Assembly: GCA_014281115.1 (NCBI GenBank)
Contig: JACONQ010000011.1
Location: 1,302,001-1,366,000, forward strand
Direction: 5' to 3'
Length of the DNA: 64,000 nucleotides
Source of the DNA: Laburnicola sp. R22_1
Lineage: Eukaryota; Ascomycota; Dothideomycetes; Pleosporales; Didymosphaeriaceae
Below the pieces are notes generated by a model. The model was not told the origin of the DNA. It was given only the letters and a program-made list of their open reading frames with translations, and searched no databases. Positions 55,879 through 64,000 of the stretch are shown piece after piece. The position numbers and the translations under genes are program-made. Each line of letters starts with the position of its first letter. The first letter of the stretch is position 1.

Positions 55879-57072
55879 CTACGTCTGAAGAGCAGCGACG
55901 AACGCTCTACCCTCGTGGCCTTGCGAGACTTTTGCAAAAGATACATCGGCTGCATCTTCCTGTTGCGCAATGTAACGCTGTACTACTTTCAACCACATTG
56001 CCTTCTCCGCCCTGCTCGCGCCACTGCCTTCCCATACCCAAATGCTCCTTCCCGCATCCAACAGGAACACATCGTTTCCGTCTAGATCATGAAGCCCGAT
56101 TCCGCTACCCTCCCTGGCAAGGCTGAACGAGAGCTCACCACCAGAGTTGCTTAGTCTGAAAAGCTTTTTCGCTTCACGCTCCGCTGTAGAGATCGGTCTG
56201 GGAGCTTTGAATGTCGTTTCCAGCGGGTTAACATCTTCACCCCCTAAGTAGTCCACGACAACTTTCGACCGCAACTCTGCTTGACTCAACACCTCAACTT
56301 CGACGTGCTTTGCGAGGACCATATCGTTCACCACCTGTGCAGCCTTCATTTTTTCCATTGGTGCACAGTTCTTCCCTTGCCATACGAAGATCTTGCTGCC
56401 CTTGTCTAGCACGAACACATCGTTTTCGTCCAAGCTTTGCCACGTAGGCTCAACTTCGTGCACGAGGATGGAATCTCGGCCCGCGCTAGTGCTAGGGTTC
56501 TTGAAGATGCGTACCAAGGTATCCGTATGGGGAGGTTCCTCGTTGATCTCGACATGCCTGAAGCCAGAGTCCACGCCGCCACGCAAGATCTTCAGGCGCG
56601 GGAAGAGGGCAGAAAATGCATCCGAAGGCGCCGTCTGCAGCTCTCGATGCTGTGTCGCTGCTCCGTGCAGAAATTCATCCAGCTCCACTGTCTTGTACGC
56701 CGCTGTTCCGGCTTCATCTTGGCTCGTATGCTTTCCAAGCCAAAAGAAAATATCGTGTACTAGTTTGACGTCGCTCTCGTTGCCACTCTCTTCCCCCTCG
56801 CTCTTCCCCACCTGATCACTTTTCAAAACGATATACGAATCACCCTCATAGAAAGATCCATACTTTTCTTTTGGCCACGGAATGACCTCGAACTCCTCGA
56901 TGCGCCAGATGAACAGGCCAGGCTCGCTTCCTACGACGCCATTGTTCCAGGCGGGCTCCGTGGCAGCGGATTGATGCTTTATCTTGTGATCGGTCTCCGA
57001 ATTGATGAGTGCCACATTGGAGTCGCGCCAGTCGTACTCCGCTGGGTGGACGAGGCCTTCGTGGGGTGGCAT
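55879..57072 (-). CDS. Severin/gelsolin-like actin-binding protein
   Basis: An intronless gene of 397 residues. Gelsolin-family repeats are visible. Repeat 1 (about 50-165) has Leu-Phe-Ile-Trp-Arg-Ile-Glu-Glu-Phe, Gly-Asp-Ser-Tyr-Ile-Val-Leu and His-Asp-Ile-Phe-Phe-Trp-Leu-Gly-Lys. Repeat 2 (about 185-275) has Val-Phe-Val-Leu-Asp-Lys-Gly and Ile-Phe-Val-Trp-Gln-Gly. Repeat 3 (about 300-395) has Asp-Val-Phe-Leu-Leu-Asp-Ala-Gly and Ile-Trp-Val-Trp-Glu-Gly. Three repeats and this length match severin/fragmin/CapG-type proteins, which sever or cap actin filaments in a calcium-dependent way in the cytoplasm. The ATG at 57072 precedes a conserved-looking N-terminal extension. Confidence 0.93.
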   Translation of the reverse strand: MPPHEGLVHPAEYDWRDSNVALINSETDHKIKHQSAATEPAWNNGVVGSEPGLFIWRIEEFEVIPWPKEKYGSFYEGDSYIVLKSDQVGKSEGEESGNESDVKLVHDIFFWLGKHTSQDEAGTAAYKTVELDEFLHGAATQHRELQTAPSDAFSALFPRLKILRGGVDSGFRHVEINEEPPHTDTLVRIFKNPSTSAGRDSILVHEVEPTWQSLDENDVFVLDKGSKIFVWQGKNCAPMEKMKAAQVVNDMVLAKHVEVEVLSQAELRSKVVVDYLGGEDVNPLETTFKAPRPISTAEREAKKLFRLSNSGGELSFSLAREGSGIGLHDLDGNDVFLLDAGRSIWVWEGSGASRAEKAMWLKVVQRYIAQQEDAADVSFAKVSQGHEGRAFVAALQT

Positions 57073-59106
57073 CGTGGAGCGTTGATGCAGTGGTAGGGTA
57101 AATTGTCGGTGTAAGGGTATTGCAGCCGAAGTGTGAGTCGCACGAGAGGTACCCGGTCAACAAATCATATGGCACGGAAGAGACGGGATCGGTGGCGTTG
57201 AGGTGCAGCTGACTTGACGCAGGTTCCAGAGATTCGGCGGGGTACTTTTCGTGTACCTGAAACGCGACGAAACGTGGGCGCTTGCGAGGCTGATTCGACG
57301 TCATTGCTCACGAGGGTTGCTGAGCTAATCAAATCACGTGCACAACTATTGCCCAAGTGCAGGTGCAGGTGCTGAAGCATTCAAGTCTGCCGGATTCTGC
57401 AGATCGCATGAGCTTCTGCATTTCAGTTTGTGGCACAGAAGCTGTTCCGGACTTTGGCGACAGCCAACCATGGTGCAACCAGGGACATGCTGAAAAGCCT
57501 ACCTGAACTCGAGACTCTCCCGGAACTCATTCCTGCCAAAACCATTAAACTGAAGATGTGTACAAGAGAGGAGAGGATTAAGACAGGCCCCATTGGGCTC
57601 ACTGCTTGCGTCCAAGGATACCTTACTGGAAGGAATGAGCTATCTCATCCCCTGCAGATGACCAGACACAAGTCGACGTCAACGGTTCTCATGGTGGAGT
57701 CTGTCCTCAACTATCGGTAAGCGCTCCAGGGTAGTCCCGTAAACACAATCTAGGCCCGATAGGACGAATAAGTATAACGGACGAATACCGCGTGCCCAGT
57801 GCCCCCAGTCAAATATAAATCGCCGAATTGCATCATTGGCACTAGCTACCTGTATATGGTCACCGCTCAGCATACCCGCTACATACTACGACATAGCGGC
57901 TCCATAATTGACCTGCCGACGCGGTACAAATTGTAGAGGCCGGCGACCGGATCATACAATCCTCCCGCTGAAAGAACGGGTTAGTTATACGCCGTTGCAT
58001 GACAACCAGCTCACATAACGAACCGGGTGTGCATGCGTGTTCGGTACCCCTACTTTTCAAATCCAAAGCCCAACGAATCAGCTCTTTTCTGTGCCGCAAC
58101 GTAGTGGATCGCTCAGCGGTATGTTCCCATACCCAGTCCGCAGGATCACACTTGCACTGCAGCCAATATCCTGAGTCCACGGACATTAGAATTACACGAG
58201 CGGCACCCGCATTCATCGCAATTCCTTATGTGTATCGCTACTTTTTTTTCTTTGCACGGCCATGTCGCGGCTTCGATCGTCAACGGTCAATGCTGAGCCT
58301 GGCTCCAGCCTCCAGGAAAGGCTCGCCTACCTTGAACGCGCAATCGTAGCGTCGTGGCCGACGCGTCACCGTTGGCTACGGTAACGGCGTAACGCTATGG
58401 ACTGTACCTACTTATCTCATGCGGCCTGGTGCAGGCAGACACGCAGGCAGGCCCGGTAATGCGCATACGAATCTCTCCGCGCCATGGCCTGCGCGCGGCC
58501 TTGGGGTTTCTACATCGCTTTGTCTTATGCCCGTTGGGAATCGGGGGTGGGGTCTCTGCTGGGGCTGGCTGGCTTCGCTGGGAGGCTGGGACGGGGGGTC
58601 CCTTCGGTATGGGGTGCTGGATTGGGTAGTGTAGGGCTAGTGGGGAGGTGGTGTGTGGGCCTTGTGCGGTAGACTTGGGTTTGGGTACGTACTACGTAGT
58701 GGTAGAGGTGATGATGCCCGTAGGCTTTGTTTTTTCCGCTTTTGGATACCTGTTGAGATGTAACGGGTCTGTGGGTGAGGGACAGGTTGCGGAGGTGGAT
58801 GTTGTAACGCGGCTGGTTTGGGAAGTGTGCGATCTGTTGTAGATGGTAGAGATCGTTCAAATAGATACCTTGATCGGTGAGTGAGACGCGTGTTCCATTT
58901 TTGCGGAGTCAAGTCAATGGAAGTATTATGTATCCAGTTACTGGAAGTAGTTTTCGTAGCAGTGGGCACTGATAGCCAAACGGCGTGCAGGCTTGCTAAT
59001 GTGTCGAGGAAGGGATTTGTAGTTATAGTAATTAGGTTGACTTGTCGAGGTGCCAAAGATACAGATTCAATGCACGATAACAACTATGTGTTGTTAAATT
59101 AACTAC
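57073..59106. other. Gene-poor interval
   Basis: About 2 kb with no convincing gene. Frames of 96 codons (57430-57720, plus) and 118 codons (58216-57860, minus) have no motif. 58500-58660 is G-rich on the plus strand. The first 300 bp should include the severin promoter. Confidence 0.5.
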
Positions 59107-61696
59107 CTAGGGGTAGAACGACAAAGGCTTTTATCTCAAATAATATGACAAAAAAAGCAGAGCCCCCTGCTTAGTAATTAAAAAAAGAGTGTAAAATAGG
59201 TGATTACAAAAAAAGTGCGTTTGAACTGCTAAGCAAGCTTAGTGGTCTTAGCGCGCACAGCTCCCACATATAAAGTTAATTAACAAGAAAAGGCTATAGT
59301 TAGAACTTTAGGGGAGGGATAAAGGCTTTAGCGCAGCCACACTATAAGCTATCTATCTATCCTCTACTATCCTAACTATTAGAAACCGCTATCTAGATTG
59401 TTGCAAATAACACAAGTTAATATATTAATAGGTATATTTCTTATAAGTAGTGGGATAAGGGTAATATATACTAGATACACTATTGCTCTATTACTATATT
59501 AAGGTTGTCCTTAACAAAAAATTTATTGTTATCTCTTTATACCCTACTATCCTTCTAGGTATTAATATTGTTTCTAAAGAAGTACTTGCTATTACTAATA
59601 AGTACACGCTATAGTTTCGCGCCACTGCTACTAAGGTGACAACACTAGAGTTTTATTCTGTTTGTAAGATAATTATCTATAGGAGCCTAGTATACCTAAC
59701 TATTTAGAAGGCGATCCTTATATACTAGCTAGGTTAGTAGCTTATTTAGTTTTTAAAGACTAGCAAGCCTATATTTCTACTTTAGTAGATGCTATTACTT
59801 TGCGTTAGTAATAGAATCTAGTAGGGAACGCAAAAGGTAAAGGATAAGGTATTTATTAATAAGCTCTAGTATAATAAGAGTGTTATATAGATTTATAAGA
59901 TTCTCCTAGCTGTTATTGCTATTATTACTATTAAGTTAGCTTATTTAAGCAAGTACGCCGCGTAGTGGCGCAAGCGTAGATAACTAATAATAGTGGTGAT
60001 AATAAGCTAGGTGTGCTGTGTATAGCGTAAGTGAATTTTGCATAGGTTAGAAGCTTATAAGGTGTAGATAGGGTGCGAGTAAGTTTAAACTATTATTACG
60101 TTGTTAGGTGGTGTTTAAGGTTAGTCTTTAATTAGAATTAGGTGCTGTATATAGTAGTACATAATGACCTTCCATTTTAACCTACTTTAACCTTAAACTA
60201 AAAAAAAGGTTAAAAAAGGTGTTTGGCAAGCCGACCCAATAATAACTATAGGAACTGTTAGATTGCAATATAAGAGCTAGTATTGTATATTTGAATTGAT
60301 TGCTGGCGCAGAAGGTGCGTTACGTTAAACAGAGTGTGGTTGATATATAGTTAGGCTCTACGCATGAACCAAAATAGTAGAAGCTACCAAAAACAAACAT
60401 GATGTGTGGACTTACTTATCTCTGGTATACTTCACTTCTTTAAGACGAAGGCTTGTGAAAAGGTTGGAGGTTGGCTTTAAGGCAGATGTCCTTGCCCCTA
60501 GAGCATACTCTGGCTTTCTTCTTATGCCACTGTTCCAGTTGTGAAAAGTGAATGTCGCTATCCTACTGTGTTTTTGAGATAGTCTTAGGTTTCAATCTGC
60601 TGTATATTGCGTTTCTTTTTAACACGTTGAAGGAACTCGCATTGATTCCCATTGAATTGGTTGACATGTTTATTTTTCCCTTTAATTGAAGAGAATTAAT
60701 AAACTGCAAAGATGTATTAGAGAAAAGCCTTTATAGTAAGAACTTGCGCTGGCTGCTAAGCAGTCTTATAGCGTGGTATTGCTATAGCTCGACTTGAAGA
60801 TAGGTAGGTTATGTATTATAGATTTGCTGGATGTATACATTTAAGCTCTCTGAATATATCTTAAGAGGACCTAGTTACTGTTACAATCTTGGTAATAGTT
60901 AGAATAATGTACTCTGTGCCTCTTTTCCCTAGTTATCTTATAAGCACCTATTAGCTTTATTGTGCCTGCACTTTTTTCCCCTTTTTATTTTCTTGGAAAA
61001 AACTGCAATTAACATTTTTTTTTAACATTTTATTCTCATTTAACTTTTTTTAACAAGTTCTCTAAGGTTACTTGTAAAAACAAATAACGCCCAATATATG
61101 TATCCTGTACACAAGTTAAGTTAATCACTACTGTTATCAAAACCATAGCAAATACTTTTTGCTCCTAGATTAACATATCTTTTTAATTTTGTATCACACC
61201 GTGCTAGGCTCACCAGACGAGTGTTTACAAATAACTATATTTATTGTACTAAGAGAAATTTTTACTTACGCTACGTTCCTACTAAGCTATTTAGATAACA
61301 CTAAACTCTATTAGTTAATCCTTTTCAGAGTGGAAGAGTGTAAAAAGCACTCTTATCTCTTTTGATATTTTCGATAGAATGACTGGTCGAGTTACTTCAA
61401 CTAGCTTTAGCTTCAATGTACTACTTGATGCTATTTGCGCCTTTGTTTTATTTGCTTTGGTTGTCGAAACGGGATTTTGTGCTGCTATGTATGATGTTCT
61501 ATAAAATATTGTGTTGACCATGTCTCTTGCCTTTTTTACTTCTACTTGTTGTAGGACGACAAAGGGGTTTATCTTAGAGAATATCACAAAAGGACGACAA
61601 CGGTTTTATCTTAGATGATATCACAAAAAAGCAGAGTCCCCGGCTTAATAAACAACAAGAGCGTAGAAATATTGATCACAAAAATTGCGCGAGTTG
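59107..61696. mobile_element. RIP-degraded AT-rich repeat relic flanked by direct repeats
   Basis: Roughly 2.6 kb of strongly AT-rich DNA without open frames. Its two borders carry related direct repeats of about 105 bp: 59116-59222 and 61592-61695, sharing GACAA-GG-TTTTATCT, ATATCACAAAAAAGCAGAG, CCCC-GCTTA and a TGATCACAAAAA-like end. A partial extra copy of the first 38 bp (61553-61590) precedes the right repeat. ACTAC occurs just outside both borders (59102-59106 and 61697-61701) and could be a target duplication. The layout suggests an old retroelement, but the class cannot be named. Confidence 0.6.
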
Positions 61697-61701
61697 ACTA
61701 C

Positions 61702-62007
61702 GGACGGATATGAATGAATGAATGCGGTGATTCAAAGTTTTAGGCAATCGTGTTAATAATAAGATCCAAAACTACTCAGAAATCATGAAATCAAAACCAA
61801 CGCCTCTACGCATCCAGTTTCTCAAAAACATGCCCATCAACATGGAGCGATATCCCATCGTTAGGATTAGCATAGCACTTGAAGCAAAAATCGAAGACGC
61901 TGCGAGGATCCGTCTCGAGATTGCAGCAGTCCGAATTCTGGCACTGATATCGCTCTCCGAAGATATTCTAGCACTGAAGTCAGCAAAGTTTTCTTAGCCT
62001 CAATGCT
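61702..62007. other. Short spacer
   Basis: A 70-codon frame (61785-61997, plus) exists but has no recognisable feature. No gene is called. Confidence 0.4.
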
Positions 62008-62647
62008 TCAAACTAAACTTACAACAAAACATATTTTGTAATACGCAGAATGGCTTGTAGCCCCACCAGCGGGCGGCTCGTTCCGCTCGTGTGGCGGCGG
62101 GTCAGGCAAGAGCTTGAGATACTCCTCATTCATGATCCCATGGTAGACGGCAACGTGCCAGGGCATCCAACCCCCCTTTGTCTTTGCTCTTGCGTTCGCT
62201 TTGCAGTCGTGAATGAAATAGTTGACAATAGCGAGACCAGTTTGGCGACAGACCCAGTGGAGCGGCGTCCAGGCGTTTAAGTCTTGAGCTTCGATGAAAG
62301 ACGGTATATCTTTGTTCGCGTCGTCGCCACGGTACAAGTACATTAGACGCCTTTTCGACAGTGTACGTAATGGGAGACTGTTGCAGTGGAACAGTAGGAC
62401 CCACCTTCATCACAGCTGGGTCGAAGACGGTCAGATCTTCGCCAGGAAGCTTACCAGGGCGGAGACCACGGGCTGCAAATATGACCTCAATATTCACTTC
62501 GCGGAAGCGTCGTGGCAAAGGACCTGGGCGAAGGAGCCATTCGAATACGACCAGTGTCGCAGGCGGATTTTTTTCTTTCATGCGTGTATCCATGCACCAC
62601 GTGGTATACACGACCAAGAACGGCCGTCTCGGTAGCCTTGCGATCAT
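62008..62647 (-). pseudogene. Ankyrin-repeat gene remnant with a frame break
   Basis: The frame 62343-62008 contains Asn-Ala-Trp-Thr-Pro-Leu-His-Trp-Val-Cys and Gly-Trp-Met-Pro-Trp-His-Val-Ala-Val-Tyr-His-Gly, two ankyrin repeats. Upstream, in another frame (62647 to about 62375), the translation also looks protein-like (Pro-Ala-Thr-Leu-Val-Val-Phe-Glu-Trp-Leu-Leu, Ile-Glu-Val-Ile-Phe-Ala-Ala-Arg-Gly). This resembles the segment that precedes ankyrin repeats in some large fungal proteins. The two parts meet near 62345 without a clear intron, so a frameshift is likely, and no N-terminal domain is seen before it. It sits beside the degraded repeat block. Probably a decayed fragment; a missed intron remains possible. 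Confidence 0.55.
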
Positions 62648-64000
62648 ATCCTGTCGTGTAGAAGCTCTCAGCTATGGAAGTGACTCGCTGTCGCCAGAGA
62701 ACAAAGGGCAGACAACGTTCTTACACCAGACTTATAGCTCAATCGGCACATGCTTTAGGGACCGGTCAAGTACCCCTCGTAGTATTACCTTGCCACTGAA
62801 AACATCAGCCGACTCTATATGTAGTGTGACTCACGAATTGGTATATCCCTACAGCTGACTAGGTAACCGCTCTCATTCAGAGCTTAGCTAGAGGGGCTAG
62901 ATGGATGAGTGGGTGCAGCAGGGTATTCTGAGCATTGATTATATTATCACAGGGGCTGTGAGAAGAACCACTCATCAAATGTTTCAAATTCTTAGCCACT
63001 TCTACAGTTGTATTGACACATAGTTACCTACTGATATACAACAGGCTTTCTTGATTTCCACCTCTGAAGTGGAACTGGCTGTACAGTGCCCTAGGAGGTA
63101 CAGGAGACTCCTTACGCAGAAGTCTACCCAATGATTTTGTAACTCATGCGCGATAGTCACTCGTACCTCCTAGCACATTGTATTGTGTATTGTGTCTCGA
63201 TTTCAATCATCTATGGTTTGGCCCGTACCAAAAAAAAAAAAGGTAAACCTCTACCGTGTTCAAACAGCTGATGTACCACTGCTTTGTTAGCAGCCCCACT
63301 GCGTTATAACGTGTACTGAAGAGGCGTGACGTTTCTTATTTTAGCAGCTAATGTACGGCTTGGGGTGATGCACGTTTTTGCAGATTTAGTCCAAAGCTTT
63401 AATATCGACTTTCTACACCAATACAAACGATAATGGGGATGTGATAGCCGTGGTAGAATCGTCGAGTATAGGGATTACATATTGTATGCGAAAGTTGGGT
63501 AATGGTGTCAGGATAGTCAAAAGACGCTGTCCCACCGCCACTGGCACTGGAAGGTCATACGCACTGATAGTATAACAGATACCGAGTACTTACTTTGTGC
63601 TTTACTAGAAGCTGAGCTACTACACTATTATTGGATAGGAATGGTTATAGAGGATATGATTGCATCTTGGCCATTTGTGTATATTCGAAGAGGTCGATAC
63701 AACTAGAGAAATTAGAGTAACTAGTGTAGATACTTAGAATGTACGAAAAGTTGAGGAGTGAGAGATATTTGGTTAGACTAAACTATGTGCTGTAATATCT
63801 CAGTTATTCCGGTGCCTATTGCTTTGAGATGTACCTTCAGCATGTTCAATTAGTTCCAATTCTGCTATCGACTTTACGGATGGATTATTCGAGTTTCGCA
63901 AGTCGACATTGAGTCTTCTTTCACTATTTGTGTGACCAATAGTCGGTAGTGTCGCTTGGCGAGTACGGAGGATGGTATCGGGCAACAGCGAAGAAAATTT
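62648..64000. other. Gene-free end of the window
   Basis: Moderately AT-rich DNA with a poly-A run (63230-63241) and a small inverted-repeat structure (63091-63173). No gene is supported. Confidence 0.5.
63091..63173. repeat. 83-bp segment with perfect 11-bp terminal inverted repeats
   Basis: CTAGGAGGTAC at the left end is matched exactly by GTACCTCCTAG at the right end. The interior is not palindromic. No clear target duplication is visible. It may be a tiny non-autonomous element or a chance structure. Confidence 0.55.

Noticed and set aside
57430..57720. 96-codon frame on the plus strand
   Set aside because: No motif, and no sign of a longer spliced gene around it.
1..64000. CRISPR array or bacterial-type defence system
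   Set aside because: No regularly spaced repeats, and the genome is clearly eukaryotic.

Overview
The window looks like nuclear DNA of a filamentous ascomycete. The single-copy genes carry many short (about 40-140 nt) GT-AG introns, and the gene content (GH47 mannosidase, CSI2-like protein, rhodopsin-like 7TM protein, Zn2Cys6 regulator, NRPS-like synthetase) is typical of that group. Two AT-rich repeat blocks are full of TAG/TAA codons at glutamine or tryptophan positions, the C-to-T signature of repeat-induced point mutation (RIP). Gene style and transposon types suggest a dothideomycete of the Pleosporales kind; that assignment is inference.

Layout. 1-10440 is a nest of dead transposons: a Ty1/copia element (3' LTR at 3857-4053) lies against the right half of a pogo-like DNA transposon, followed by AT-rich DNA, then a second pogo/Fot1-like element (5718-10440, about 92-bp inverted repeats) split by a 2927-bp copia element with near-identical 169-bp LTRs and a 5-bp target duplication. 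11659-19000 is ordinary genic DNA: a fungal scaffold-like protein, FCF1 with six exons including a 19-nt microexon, and a CSI2-like membrane protein. 19000-21870 holds a decayed 2EXR-type gene and a tandem duplication. 21876-38000 is gene-dense: C2H2 factor, GH47 mannosidase, a broken metallo-beta-lactamase gene, RPL38, a small membrane protein, an unrecognised acidic/coiled-coil protein, a beta-hydroxyacid dehydrogenase, IDH1, BUD23 and SVP26. 38518-53193 is more accessory: a broken adenylation-thiolation-thioesterase synthetase, a second beta-hydroxyacid dehydrogenase, a third pogo-like element (44334-46468), a rhodopsin-like 7TM protein and a Zn2Cys6 regulator. A severin-like protein (55879-57072) follows, then gene-poor DNA, a RIP-degraded block flanked by direct repeats (about 59107-61700) and an ankyrin gene remnant.

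The housekeeping genes cover ribosome assembly and translation (FCF1, BUD23, RPL38), the TCA cycle (IDH1), glycoprotein trimming and ER export (GH47, SVP26) and the wall/actin periphery (CSI2-like, severin). The accessory segment resembles a small specialised-metabolism locus (synthetase, dehydrogenase, regulator) whose core enzyme has been lost through two stops and two frameshifts. I did not find a clearly new defence or mobile system. The best points for follow-up are the splice-level and decay-level details: the FCF1 microexon, frame-neutral introns in GH47, the nested transposons with unequal RIP on the two inverted repeats, and the parallel loss of a catalytic aspartate in two transposases.
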